Below are positions 36,153-49,866 of a stretch of 64,000 nucleotides of DNA, piece after piece. Every line of letters starts with the position of its first letter. Within the stretch, counting starts at the first letter, position 1. Under the pieces are notes generated by a model, which saw only the letters and a program-made list of their open reading frames with translations, had not been told where the DNA came from and searched no databases. The stretch spans positions 4,898,001 to 4,962,000 of the forward strand of contig NC_064680.1 of NCBI RefSeq assembly GCF_023278565.1, read 5' to 3'. The stretch is from Colletotrichum lupini. Lineage: Eukaryota > Ascomycota > Sordariomycetes > Glomerellales > Glomerellaceae. Position numbers and translations under genes: made by a program.

Positions 36153-37226
36153 CCCCCCGACAGAGTAATTTACCGGGGCCGTACCGTATATTACGTATTA
36201 AGGAAAACTAGGTATAATACGCTCTATACCTAACTACTAATTAAAACTCCGAACCTTTTACCGCCCGCTTATAGGGCGAGCTTTACTTATTTTAATATAT
36301 ATAAGACCTCTTAATACTAGCCTATATAAGTAGCTAGGTTTAGTATAATCTATTTTTTTATATAAGTATTATTATTACTTAGGGGGTTTTATAAGAGCTA
36401 TTTAAAATATTAATTTATTATTTTAATTTTATATACTTTTAGCCCGTTTATTATAATTATTATAACTAGGCTAGTATCGATATATTAGATCTTAATATTT
36501 ATATTAACCTAGTTATTTATAATATTTATAATATTACTTATTTAAATTCCGTATTATTAAAAAGTACTTTACTAATCCTTAAGTATATTTATATTAGTTA
36601 TAATAACTATAATATTAAGTTAGTTAAAGAGGGCGCTTAGTTTAAGAGGGGTAGACTTATTAATAAGTATTTTTAGGTTCTTATTAAAGTAGTAGTTTAT
36701 ATATTAATAAGTTTATTTAGTAGATTTATTTAGTAGATTTAGTTAGTAAATTTATTTAGTAAATTTATTTAGTAAATTTATTTAGTTTAAATAGAGAGTA
36801 GCTTTAGGTAATATTAAAAGTAATAAGGATAAAAAAAGTCTTTATAAGCTTTAGTACGATAAAATAATAAATATTAACCTATTTAGCCCTTTTTTTTTTA
36901 AAAAACCTCTACGTTATTATTAAAGTTTAGAACCTCTATAGTTAAAAAAGGCCGCTTTTAATTATTATAACTAACTATTATAGCTAATTATTACGGCCGA
37001 CCTTTATTATTAATCTTTTTAACCGGCGCTATTATAGTAGCTTACCTATCCTAAATTAAATAGCGGTTTTTATATTAAAATTATTATATTATATCAAGCG
37101 CGTACTTAGGATATATTATATATATTATATAGTTAAAAAGTATATTATATTATATAATTCATTTTAAAAGTATAATCCTGTTAAAGTTAATCTTTTATAT
37201 TTATAAAGCTAGAAAAAAACTATTAT
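36153..37226 (+). mobile_element. ~1.1-kb ORF-less element, copy c
   Basis: Starts CCCCCCGACAGAGTAATTTA, ends at GCTAGAAAAAAACTATTAT. The flanks 36139-36152 and 37227-37240 form a 14-bp target duplication differing by one A/G. Forward orientation, heavily mutated. Confidence 0.8.
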
Positions 37227-39412
37227 ATAGAGCTTATATTATATTTTACTTATTATTTCCCTAAGGGAATAATAAAAACCTAGCGGACTACCCTCTTATA
37301 ACTTTTTTTAAAATATAACCCCTCTCTTCCTAATAAATAGTCTTAATAACTTTCTTATCTTATAATAAAGTAGTTTAGTAATACTCTTTAGCTTATTAAA
37401 TAGGTTATTAAAATTAATTAATAACTAATAATAATACTACTTTAATAATAAAAATATATTTATTAATAATAATAAATATAAGGTCCTTAAGTTAACTTAT
37501 TACCCTATTTACCTCTATAGCTATCCTCTATTTAAAGTAAAGTATTTTTCTAAACTATAACTTCTTATTATATTTTAAATAACTAATTCTTCTCTCTTTT
37601 TATAATTTAAATCCTAAACTTATTAATTCTTAATAATTTAAAATAAACTTATAATACCCTTTTTAACTAAGTTAATAACTTTATAAAAACTAACAAATTT
37701 AGTATTATAAAGCGGAATAAGTATAAAGCTCGAGGCTGAATTATTTAATATATTTTTTAATATAATTAGTTTAGTAAGCCTAGGCCTATATAAAGCGCTA
37801 ATATTTAATAACGTAAATCTCGTAAATATAATTATAAATAGTAAGTTATTACTAAGGCTTAAGAAGAGAATAAGTAGCTATTATATTATTATTTAGACCC
37901 TTAGTATAATTAATATAATTATAGCCTTAGTTCTAAAGCCTCTATATACCTTTTAAATTATAAACTTATTAAAATAATTAAGAGTATTATTAAAACTATA
38001 AGCTAACGAGTTAGGATTTAAGCTCGCGATATACGTATTATTATTTAAAAGTAGTTTTTAAAGTTCTTATTTACTTAGTAAAATATTTATAATATTAGGG
38101 CTTATATAAACTAAGAGAAACTAGTTAAATACTCGCTAATTATAGCGTTAATTAAGCTATTTAATAAGCGAAATATCCTATATATAATAAAATAAGTAAA
38201 CGACGAACTAAACTACCTTATTAGCTTTATTTAGACCTTTTTTTACTATTTTTAAATATAAAAGCGATTCCCTAAGGTAATTAGCTTTAATAATACTTAT
38301 AATACTAATCGTTTTAAGCTCCCTTTTTTATTAAAATTTTTAAGTAAGCTTATTTTAGATTTATTTATAATACCGCATTTAGCTTTATTAATAATAAAAA
38401 ACTAAAGGGTTTTTAGTTTTTTTTACTAAGTGTTTGCTAATTTATAAACTAATACTTGGTTTATTACCCTATTTTTATTATTATAAATTACGATAAATAA
38501 ATAAAGGCTATACTAAACGAGTAGTTTCTAAATATTTAATAACAACTTTATATTTATTATATTAATTTTGATATTATACTTAGGGCTAAGTAAAAGTAGG
38601 TTAAGGACCGTAGTTATAATAATAATAATCCCCCCGACGGAGTAATTTACCGGGACCGTACTATATATTACGTAATAAGGAAAGCTAAGTATATTGCGCT
38701 CTATACCTAACTACTAATTAAAATAGTAATTAACTAACTCGATTATTATCTCCCTTTTATTAATAGCTCCTAACCTTTTATTATATAATTCTAACTACTT
38801 ATAAAATAAGCTTTACTTACTTTAATATATATAAGACCTCTTAATACTAGCTTATATAAATAACTAAGTTTAGTATAATCTCTTTTTTTATATAAGTATT
38901 ATTATTACTTAAGGGGTTTTATAAGAGCTATTTAAAATACTAGCTTATTACTTTAACTTTATATACCTCTAGCCCGTTTATGATAATTATTATAACTAAG
39001 CTAATATTAATATATTAAATCTTAATATTTATATTAGCCTAGTTATTTATAATATTTATAATATTACTTAGCTAAATTTTATACTATTAAAAAGTACTTT
39101 ACTACTTTTTAAATATACTTATATTAGTTATAATAGCTATAGTATCGAACTAATTAAAGAGGGCGCCTAGCTTAAGAGGGGTAGACTTATTAACGGGCAT
39201 TTTTAAAATAGGTTCTTATTAAAGTAGTATTTTAATTAGCTAGCTTCTTAACTAGTTATTTAACTAACTATTTAAGTAGTAGTTTATATATTAATAAGTT
39301 TATTTAATAAATTTATTTAGTAGATTTATTTAATAAATTTATTTAGTTTAAATAGAGCTTTAAGTAATATTAAAAATAATAAAAATAAAAAAAATCTTTA
39401 TAAGCTTTAGTA

Positions 39413-39523
39413 TTTGTTTTTTATTTTTTTTATTCTACCTTTACTAATTACTCGGGCGGTTCTTAATATTAATTATATAGTATTAATATATAATATTAAT
39501 AAATACTCTTACTATTTTAATAG
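39413..39523 (-). mobile_element. SINE-like short element copy
   Basis: Holds the TACTCGGGCGGTTCTTAATA core and a T-rich left end, the complement of the A-rich tail. Inserted in the 1.1-kb element copy d together with flanking sequence of the longer form. Confidence 0.55.
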
Positions 39524-39579
39524 ACTATTTTTTTTAGATTTTTTAATTTTTGAACTTTCCCTCTTATAAAGTTTATAAC

Positions 39580-39970
39580 TACGGATTATTAACGGTAATA
39601 TTAAGCGCCCAACGCTATTACTTTATAAGCCGCTTACTTAGCTAAGTTTACTATCCTCTAGGTAATAGTAGCTTATAATAGTATAGTATCAGAGATACCC
39701 TCGTTACTATTATTAAGAATAATACCAACCTTCTTATTATTAATATCTATACGCTTTTAACTTCGACTCGTATATATATATATATATTTATTACCTCGTT
39801 TTTTTTATTAAAATTAAAAAACGCTTCCCTTATTATCTATCGCTATTGCCCTATTACTATTACCCTATTACTATCGCCCTATTACTATTACCCTATTACT
39901 ATTATTATTATTATTACTATCGAATTATTTATTTTAAATATATATTATTAAAATACCGAGACGCGTAGTT
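39580..39970 (+). repeat. Repeat family D copy with CCCTATTACTATTA tandem array
   Basis: Matches 53720-54010 in inverse orientation, including an ACCCTTAAC-like GC patch, an AT dinucleotide stretch (39772-39788) and a tandem array of CCCTATTACTATTA units (39846-39905) that grades into (ATT)n. Function unknown, no ORF. Confidence 0.6.
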
Positions 39971-39989
39971 ATTATTAACCCCTAGGGCT

Positions 39990-40470
39990 TCTTTAATAAC
40001 TAAAAGTTTAATCCTATAAGTATTATACTAAAAGACCCCGAATTATAATACAGCCGTCTTAAGGAATACGGATTAAATACTATTAATTTAAAAATCAGAA
40101 AAATATATATTAATATAACTATTACCTTAATAAGTACCTAGCTTATATAATATAATAACCTCGAAATACCTAACTAACTCTAGAGTATTATTAATACTCT
40201 AAAAACGTAGTATAAAAATAAGTTAAGAAAGATTAAAAGGGATATTTTAAAGTTATTAAATAAGGTAGAAAGTAGGGGGTAGTTTTCGGTTATTTAGAGG
40301 GTAATTAATATATTATAATAGGATTATTAATATTTAATAACGGCTGCGGCTAGCTATTATTAGTTATAAAGTTTATTATATAATAAAACACTTAATATTA
40401 ACCCTAATAAACTAGCTTGCTTATAAAGGCAAAGATAGCCCTTAATGAGGCGGACCGGACCCTAAAGGGT
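39990..40470 (+). repeat. Dispersed repeat, family C, copy 2
   Basis: Ends in AATGAGGCGGACCGGACCCT followed by AAAGGGT, as do the copies at 240-826 and 56440-56877. No ORF. Confidence 0.6.
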
Positions 40471-40776
40471 AAGCTTTAATATAAGTAATAAATATTAGCT
40501 TATTTAGCCCTTTTTTTAAAGACCTCTACGTTATTATGAAAGTTTAGAACCTCGATAATTAAGGGCCGCTTCTAACTATTATAGCCGATTATTATGGCTA
40601 ATTATTATAACTAACTTTTATTATTAACCTTTTTAACTAGTATTACTATATAAAAAGTAGCTTATTTATCCTAAATTATATAGCGGTTTTTATATTAAAA
40701 TTATTATATTACGTTAAGTACGTACTTAGGGTATATTATATATATTATATAATTAAAAAGTATACCGTATTATATA

Positions 40777-41893
40777 TAGTAGTTTTTTTCTAGCTTTATA
40801 AGTATAAAAAATCGACCTTAATAGGATTACGCTTTTAAAGGAAATTATATAACATAGTATACTTTTTAATTATATAATATATATAATATATCCTAAGTAC
40901 GCGCTTAACGTAATATAGTAATTTTAATACGAAAACCGCTATTTAATTCGGGATAAGTAAGTTATTTTATAATAGCGCTAGTTAAAAAGGTTAATAATAA
41001 AAGTCGGCCATAATGACTAGTTATAATAGTTAGCTATAATAATTAGAGGTAGCCTTTTTTAACTATAGAGGTTCTAAACTTTAATAATAATATAAAGGGT
41101 TTTAAAAAAAGGGCTAAATAAGCTAATATTTATTACTCGTACTAAAGCTCGTAAAGATTTTTTTTATCCTTATTATTTTTAATATTACCTAAAGCTACTC
41201 TTTATTTAAACTAAACAAATTTACTAAATAAATTTACTAAATAGATCTACTAAATAAATCTACTAAATAAATTTACTAAACAAACTTATTAATATATAAA
41301 CTACTACCTCGACGAGAACTTACTCTCTTAGTATATAATTAGTAATTAGTAAGCTAAAAATACTTATTAATAAGTCTACTCCTCTTAAGCTAAGCGCCCT
41401 CGGCTAGCTTAATACCATAGCTATTATAACTAACGTAAATACGCTTAAGGATTAATAAAATACTTTTTAATAATATAGAATTTAGCTAAGTAATAGTATA
41501 AACGCTATAAATAACTAGGCTAGTACGGATATTAAAATCTAATATATTAATATTAGCTTAGTTATAATAGTTATAATAAATAAGCTAGAGGTATATAAAG
41601 TTAGGGTAATAAGCTAGTGCCTTAAATAGCTCTTATAGGACCCCCTAGGTAATAATAATACTTATATAAAAAAATAGATTATACTAAACCTAGTTATTTA
41701 TATAGGCTAGTATTAAGAGGTCCTATGTGCGTTAAAATAAGTAAAGCTCGCCCTATAAGTAGCTAGAACTTAAGAGGACTATAGTAAAAGGTTAGGAGTT
41801 TTAATTAGTAATTAGGTATAGAGCGTATTATACTTAGTTTTCCTTAATACGTAATACATAGTACGGCCCCGGCGGATTACTCTATTAGGGGGG
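40777..41893 (-). mobile_element. ~1.1-kb ORF-less element, copy e
   Basis: Inverted. Starts TAGTAGTTTTTTTCTAGC, ends GGGGGG. The flanks 40761-40776 and 41894-41909 are an identical 16-bp duplication (TATACCGTATTATATA). The right duplication abuts copy f directly. Confidence 0.8.
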
Positions 41894-41909
41894 TATACCG
41901 TATTATATA

Positions 41910-43082
41910 TAGTAGTTTTTTTTCTAGTTTTATAAGCGTAAAAATTCGACCTTAACGGGATTACGCTTTTAAAAGAAATTATATAATATAGTATACTTTT
42001 TAATTATATAATATATATAATATACCCTAAGTACGCGCTTAATATAATATAATAATTTTAACATAAAAACCGCTATATAATTTAGAATAAGTAAGCTACT
42101 TTATAGTAGCGCTAGTTAAAAAGGTTAATAATAGAGGTTAGTTATAATAATTAGTTATAATAGTTAGTTATAATAATTAGAAGCGGCCCTTAACTATAGA
42201 GGTTCTAAACTTTAATAATAATATAGAGGCTTTTAAAAAAAGGCTAAATAAGCTAATATTTACTACTTAAAGCTCTTAAAAATTCTTTTTATCCTTATCG
42301 TTTTTAATATTACTTAAAACTACTTTTTATTTAAACTAAATATTTTATTAAATAAATTTACTAAATAAACTTATTAATATATTAACTATTACTTAAATAG
42401 CTAGTTAAATAACTAATTAAGAAGTTAGCTAGTTAAAATACTACCTCGAAGAGAACCTAAAGATACTTATTAATAAGTCTACCCCTCTCGAGCTAAGCGC
42501 CCTTAGCTAGCTCGACGCTATAGCTATTATAATTAATATAAATATACTTAAGGATTAGTAAAATACTTTTTAATAATACGGACTTCGGCTAGGTAATAAT
42601 ATAAACGTTATAAATAACTAAGCTAATATAAACATTAAAATCTAATATATTAATATTAGTTTAAAAATTATATTTTATAAAGTTAAAAGTCTCTTTAATA
42701 TAAGCTATATTATAAACATAAAAAAATATTAAGGGTCTCTTAACTTTTAATAAAAAAGAATATATAATATAAGATCTAGCTATTTATATAAGCTAGTACT
42801 AAGAGGTCTTATATTTGTTTTTATTTCTGCTTTTATTAGCTACTCGGGCGATTCTCGATATCGATTACACGGTATTAATACATAGTATTAATGGATACTC
42901 CCACTGTCTCGATAGACTAAGAGGTCTTATATATATTAAAATAAATATAACTTACTCTTTAAATAGGTAATAAAAGGCCGGGAGCTATTTTAATTAATAA
43001 TTAAATATAAAGCGCAATATACCTAGTTTCTTTTAAATACGTAATATATAATACGGCCCCGGCGGATTGCTCCGTTAGGGGG
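41910..43082 (-). mobile_element. ~1.1-kb ORF-less element, copy f (carries a SINE-like insertion)
   Basis: Inverted copy next to copy e. Interrupted at 42815-42917 by a SINE-like element. Its own target duplication is not evident, probably because copy e inserted at its border. Confidence 0.7.
42815..42917 (-). mobile_element. Best-preserved SINE-like short element, with target duplication
   Basis: A 101-103-bp insertion in copy f, flanked by ACTAAGAGGTCTTATAT on the left (42798-42814) and right (42916-42932). On the minus strand it reads from GTCTATCGAGACAGTGGGAG to GAGAATCGCCCGAGTAGC and an AAAAACAA tail. It retains CpG and CpA sites lost in other copies, so it is younger or escaped RIP. 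Too short for a protein, so movement would depend on another element's reverse transcriptase. Confidence 0.75.
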
Positions 43083-43117
43083 AAAGCTAAGCCTATAATT
43101 ATATTAATTATACTAAA

Positions 43118-43700
43118 AGTCTAGTCCTTTAGGGTCCGGCCCGCCTTATTAAGGGCTATCTTTATTTTTATAAATAAGCTAGTTTATTAGGGTTAATATT
43201 AAGTATTTTTATTAATTATTTTAATAAAACTTCATAACTAACTATAGCTAGCTATAGTTATTATTAACTATTAATACTAACTAAATTTAAAATACTAATA
43301 ACCCCGTTATTATAATATATTAATTATCTTTTTAATAACTAAATACTACTCCTTACTTTCTCTTTTTATTTTATTCAATAATAACCTCTCCTTATTAATC
43401 TTCTTATTTAATATATTTACTTATACTCTTTTTAAGTTCTTAATTATATTATAAATTTTAGGCTTATGTATATTTTATTGTATTAAAAAATATTCAATAA
43501 GGGTAACGCTTATAATAATATATTTATCCGTTTTTATAAATTAATATTATTAATATAGTATTTATTAAAACGGTCTTTTTATAACTAGAGGTCGTTTAGT
43601 ATAATACTTATAGGATCGAACTTTTAGTTATTAAAAAAGCCCTAAGGGTTAACGAGTTATTAATAGCGTCTTGGTATTTTAATAACGTATAACGTTACTT
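43118..43700 (-). repeat. Dispersed repeat, family C, copy 3
   Basis: Inverted copy beginning at TTTAGGGTCCGGCCCGCCTT, the complement of the terminal GC island of the copies at 240-826, 39990-40470 and 56440-56877. Confidence 0.6.
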
Positions 43701-43741
43701 AAAATAAATAATTAAAAAATAATAATAATATAAATAATATA

Positions 43742-44281
43742 TAGTGGTTTTTTTCTGGCTTTATAAGTATAAAAGATCGACCTTAACGAGATTACGCTTT
43801 TAAAAAAAATTATACAATATAATATACTTTTTAACTATATAATATACGTAATATATCCTAAGTATGTACTTAACGTAATATAATAATTTTAATACGAAAA
43901 CTACTATTTAATTCGGGATAGGTAAGCTACTTTTTTTATTATATAACGGCGCTAGTTAAAAAGGTTAATAATAGAGGTTAGCCGTAATAATTAGCTATAA
44001 TAGTTAGTTATAATAGTTAGAAACGGCCCTTAACTATAGAGGTTCTAAACTTTAATAATAATATAGAGGTTTTTAAAAAGAAGGCTAAATAGGCTAATAT
44101 CTATTACTTTTTAGAGCTTATAAAGATTTTTTTTATCCTTATTACTTCTAATATTGCCTAAAGCTACTCTCTATTAAAACTAAATAAATTTACTAAATAA
44201 ATTTACTAAATAAATTTACTAAATAAATCTACTAAATAAATTTACTAAATAAACTTATCAATATATAAACTACTACCTTAA
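43742..44281 (-). mobile_element. ~1.1-kb ORF-less element, copy g, left part
   Basis: Left part of an inverted copy whose other part is 53098-53714. It was split by the LTR retrotransposon at 44282-53097. The outer flanks 43727-43741 and 53715-53729 form a 15-bp duplication (AATATARATAATATA), which shows that the two parts are one element. Confidence 0.8.
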
Positions 44282-44822
44282 TATTATAGCTAGTTAGTTG
44301 TAATAAGTATATTAGTAAAAGTTAAGGCTACGAGTACTAAGTAAATAGTATTATAAACGTAAATAGCCTTTTTAAAGCTATATTTATAAATCGTAAAATA
44401 AGTAAGGCTTTAGTAATTAATTATAGTCTTATTAAAAGAGGGTTTTTAGTAAAAATAGCTAAAAATAATCGTAAGATTTAATACTAAGTTAATTATTAAA
44501 AAAGCTATAAAAAGTCTATCCTTAAGCCTAGTTTAAGTCTATACTATATATAAGTCTATTTATAAATATACTTTTTATTAATAATTATTTTTATTCGTTA
44601 GGTAATTGCTTAGTAAATATTAATAAGCGATTATTTAGAATAATTATAATAATTACTTTATTATATAATTACTATTTTTTATTTATATATAATTTATTTA
44701 TAGTTCTTTCGTTTTATAAAAGTTACTTTATATTTTTATATTCTTATATATATGATATACCGTAGCTATTATAAGCTTATGGGGCGGGCCCTAGTCTTAG
44801 TTATATATATTAAGTTATAATA
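44282..44822 (-). repeat. LTR (3' LTR in element orientation)
   Basis: 541 bp, starting TATTATAGCTAG and ending AAGTTATAATA. The ends are an inverted TGTTA...TAACA pair after C/T mutation. Matches 52557-53097 along its whole length with transition differences, and shares an intact GGGGCGGGCCCTAGTCTTAG segment. Confidence 0.85.
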
Positions 44823-47800
44823 TTAAGTCTTTTTTTTAAAAGTCTTATTCTTATAGACTTATAAATAAGTGGTTATAGCCTAGGTTAGGGCTCGTTAAGT
44901 AGTTTTTTTAAAAATACTAAGATATTTATTAAATCTTTAATATATTATTAATTGAAGCTTATTTTTAAAATTAAGGAGCGAGGATTTAAGGTTACAATGC
45001 TTTACTTATTTTATTATTTATTAAAGTAAAAATATAAAATACTAAAAAGTAAATCGAGGTATTATAAGTATATACGTTATAATCGTTTTTATAACGCGAC
45101 TATTAATACTATATATAATTATAAGTCTTTTTTTTTTATTAATACTTTTGATATTAATTATATTTATAATAAATCGTTTTTTATTTAAAGCTAATAGGCT
45201 AGAATATAAAGAAAAAGTAAAAGAGCTTTTTTTTTAAAAAATAAATAAAGGCTTTATATCGTACATAAGCTAAAATAGATTAATCTTTATTAAAATTAGA
45301 TTATTTAAAAAAAAAAGGATAGTATTTAAAAAGAGAAAGGTAATCCCTAATCCTCTTAATATTATTAATAAGAATAAGTTAGTTATTATATAAAAAGTAT
45401 AGTTTAGTAGTACTTTTAGAAAAATTAACTAAAATATTATAATAACTAAGAGTTCTAGTTTTAATTTTAACTTTAGTATTTTAAAAAGGATTCTTAAGAG
45501 TTTTAAAAGTTCGTAATAAGTTCTTATATATTTGTTTTATATTTATAGTCTTTTTATTTAATTAGAAATTCCCGTATTTTATTCCTAACTCTATAATTAA
45601 TAATTCGTTCGACTTCGTACTCTAATTAATTTAGTTTAATAATAATATAATCTTCTATATATAAACCTCTTAATATAAGTTTAAATAATAAGATATAAAA
45701 GACGGAATAATATTATATTATATTTAATAATTTTAATTCGTAATTAATTAGTAAGACTTTTTTAATAATTTTAAAAAGTCTAAGTTTTTTATAGTTTAAC
45801 TTATTACTTAATTATTTTATTTTAATATTATAATAAAAAAGATAAGTACTATCCCCCTTTTTTAAAAATAGTCCTCTAGTCCTTAATCTATTTACGTTTT
45901 TTTATATATATTATTATATAAACTTAAGGTTTAGTAAAGCTTACTTATAGATCTTTTTAATTTTATTTATATTTATTATAGCTTTTATAACTTATAATCC
46001 TTATTATACTTTTTTATATATTATTAACTAAAATCCGTAGTTAAGATAAAACGGAGATTCTCTCGTACTCTTATTAATTATATTATTATATACGAACTAG
46101 GTTATTAATAAAAGCGCTACTTAATTATCCTAATTATAATTTATATAATATTAAAAGTATATTTTGAGGATCTAATTAATTCTTTTTATCTATTTATCGG
46201 TTTATAAATAAAATAATATTAATAGTTTATAATCTATACTAAGTTACGAAATTAGAAATTTTTAAAACTTTAAAATAAATAGCTTATTTTTATTAAAAAT
46301 AATCTTTTTTAATAAACCGTAGTTTAAAAATATAACCTTAGTAAATACGTATACTAAGTCTTTTATAGTACTAAATTCTTTATAAAAAATAAAATAAGTA
46401 AACTTAGTAAGTTAATTAACTATAACTAAGATACTATTATATTATACTTTAATAAATAGTTCTCTAAACTTTAGTAATTTAACTATAAAATCCTATATAA
46501 TTAATTACTATACTTTTATTAATAGTTATAATAATTATAGCTCGTTATAAAGTTTATATGAGCTATTTTTATTTTTTTATAAATTACGTAGTCCTTAATT
46601 ACTTCTATAATTTTAATACGTATAGCGGATTTATCGTAATATTAACGAATCCGTTTTTATATTTTAATAATTCCTTAATAGCTATATATAAGTATATTAT
46701 AAATTTTTATAATAAGTTTAAGGGTTATTTTTCTAATCGGGCTAGTATTAATCTTTTTAATTATTATAAAAAGTTTTATAATTAATACGAGGCTACTGTC
46801 CTTTCTTTATTTAAAAATAACTTATATCTCTTTAGGGACCGCAATTTTATAATTAGGTTTTTTATCAAGAGCGTTTATTTTACTATTTTCTAAACCTTTT
46901 TAATAAATAATTCGAAAGTTATACTTAAATAAGAATTCGCTCTATTTAACTTATTATTTATTTAGATTTTTATTTATTATAAGGTTTATAAGGTTCTTAT
47001 AATTTATATAAACTATAACTTCGTACTTAGTTTTAAATAACTATAGTTTTTATTTTTAAAATACTTCGATAATCGTTATTAGTTTTTTATTATAGATTTA
47101 CTAATTTAATTTTACTTTATAAAATACTTTAAAATAAAAGTAATATAAATAAAACTTTTCTTACTTATCTCGTTATTTTAGGACTACTTTTATAATAAAG
47201 TCTAAGGTATCGGTTTTAATTTTAAAAAGCTTTTAAGGGTCTAGGATTATAATAACTAGTTTAGAAATAACTATATTTTTAATTTTAATAAATACTTTTT
47301 TATACTTAAGATTTTAAATAAATAGGGTATCTTTTTATATTAAGTTATTAAGAGGTTTAATTATATTAGTATAGTTTTTAAAGAATTATTAATAAAAATT
47401 AACGAATCTTAAGAATCCTTATACGTCCTTAACATTTTATAATATAAACTAGTCCTTAATTACTTTTATTTTTAATACTTATATATAAATTTATTTTAAT
47501 ATAATAATATATTTAAAAAGTTTACTTTTTATGTATAGAACTCGTATTTAAAAAGTTTAGTATATAGTTTAGTATTTTAGAGTTTTTAAAATACTATATA
47601 AATATACTTTTTATATATTTTAAAGTTAGGGGAGAAGATAAAAATATTATTAATATAGATAATAATAAAAATATTAACGTATTCTTAGAGTATATAGTTA
47701 ATTATTATTTAAAAAGTTATTAAAGTATTAGTAAGTCTAAAGGGTATAACGAGGTACTTAAAAAGTCCTCTACGAGTTTAAAATACCGTTTTTTATTTAT

Positions 47801-48761
47801 TTCTTTTTTTTAATTCGAATTTAGTTAAATACTTTTTTAAAATTTATAATAATAAACTAGTTAGCTTTATAAAATAGATCTCTAAGCTTAGTAATAAGTA
47901 ATAAGGGATAGTAATTCTTTTTAATAATTTTATTAAGTCTTTTATAATTAATAATAAGTTTTAATTTTTTCCCCTTTTTTAGTATAAAAAATAAGGGAGA
48001 TCCTATAAGAGAATTTAATAATTAAATATATCCTTTTTTAAGTTTTTTATTAATATATTTATTAAAGTACTTTTATTCTTTTTAATTTATTAAGTATATT
48101 AAATAGAACCTAGGTTATATCTCTTTTTTAAGTTCGATTTTTATATCTTAGTTATTATATTTTAATAATCCTATTGTTTTAAATTTTATAAATAATTTTA
48201 TATATATATAATATTTTTTAAGTATAGTTTAGAGTTATTACGATCCCTAATTATTAATATTAATTATAAACTTCTTATAGCTTTTTACTATTTTAATAAA
48301 AGCTATATATCGTATTTATTCTCGTTTTTTAAAAGTTCTTAAAAATCCGTTTAAATCCTTTTTTTTTAAGTCGTTTAGTAATTAGATTTTTTTAAAGGAT
48401 CTAGTTAGTAATTTAATTTATTTATAAGTCATACTTTTATAACTACGAGAGTCCTAAGATAATATTAATATTTCCAATTTTCGTAATATTATATTATAAT
48501 TATTCTTACTAATTATTAATATATATTAAGAAGTATACGGTTTTTTAATTAATATATTTATAATTATAATTAACTCGTTCTCTTTTTACTATTTATAATT
48601 AAAATAATTTATTTTTATATACTTATAATAAGTTAAGTTTATTTATTATTCTTAATAAGATATAGGTTTTTTATATACCGTTATTAATAATAGTATTTAA
48701 TCTTTATTTATAAATATTAAGGTTAATTTATAAGTATATATTATTACGTTATATAATTATA

Positions 48762-49866
48762 TAGTAGTTCTTTTCTAGCTTTATAAGTATAAAAGATCGA
48801 CCTTAACGGGATTACGCTTTTAAAAAAAATTATATAATACGGTATACTTTTTAACTACATAATACGTATAATATACCCTAAGCACGCGCTTAACGTAATA
48901 TAATAATTTTAATATAAAACCCGCCATATAATTCGGGATAAGTAAATTACTTTACTACTTATTAATAATAAGCTAAGTAATATACTTACGCAGCGGCGCT
49001 AGTTAAAAAAGTTAATAATAGAGGTTAGCTATAATAATTAGCTATAATAGTTAGCTATAATAGTTAGAAATAGCCTTCCTTAACTATAAAGGTTCTAAAC
49101 TTTAATAATAATATAGAGGTTTTTAAAAAAAGGACTAAATAGGCTAATATTTACTACTTTTTAAAGCTTATAAAGATCTTTTTTATCTTTATCGCTTCTA
49201 ATATTGCCTAAAGCTACTCTTTATTTAAACTAAATAAATCTACTAAATAAATTTACTAAATAAACCTATTAATATATAAACTACTACTTTAATAAAAACC
49301 TACTTTTTTAGTATATAATTAGTAATTAGTAAGCTAAAGATACTCGTTAATAAGTCTACCCCTCTTAAGCTAAGCGCTCTCTTTAACTAGCTTAATACTA
49401 TAACTATTATAATTAATATAAATACACTTAAAGATTAATAAAGTACTTTTTAATAGTACGGAATTTAGCTAAGTAATAATATAAATATTATAAATAGCCG
49501 GGCTAGTACGGATATTAAAATTTAATATATTAACGCTAGTTTAGAAATTATATTTTATAAAATTAAAAATCCCTCCGATATAGGCTATATTATAAATATA
49601 AAAATATATATAAAAGGCCCCCTAACCTTTAATAAGAAGGAGTATATAATACGGGATTTAGCTACTTACGTAGGCTAATACTAAGAGGTTTTATATACGT
49701 TAAAATAAGTATAGCTCGCCCTTTAAATAGCTAAAACTTAGAAGACTTTATATAGGGGAAAGTCGGGAGCTATTTTAATTAATAATTAGGTATAGAGCGT
49801 AATATATTTAGTTTTCTTTAATACGTAATATATAATACGGCCCCGGCGGATTACTCTATCGGGGGG
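48762..49866 (-). mobile_element. ~1.1-kb ORF-less element, copy h, inside the LTR retrotransposon
   Basis: Starts TAGTAGTTCTTTTCTAGC, ends GGGGGG. The flanks 48746-48761 and 49867-49882 form a 16-bp duplication with one A/G difference. It inserted after the retrotransposon and within its coding region. Confidence 0.8.

Larger units (their letters stand above)
38630..40776 (+). mobile_element. ~1.1-kb ORF-less element, copy d, interrupted
   Basis: 5' part 38630-39412 and 3' part about 40475-40776, separated by a SINE-like copy (39413-39523) and about 950 bp of other repeats (families D and C). The two parts together match a full copy. Its last part was also the target for copy e. Confidence 0.65.

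Noticed and set aside
46558..46785. A 75-codon open frame in the AT-rich block
   Set aside because: Composed almost only of residues with A/T codons (Tyr, Phe, Ile, Asn, Lys); it lies within the RIP-degraded LTR retrotransposon on the opposite strand to its reverse transcriptase.
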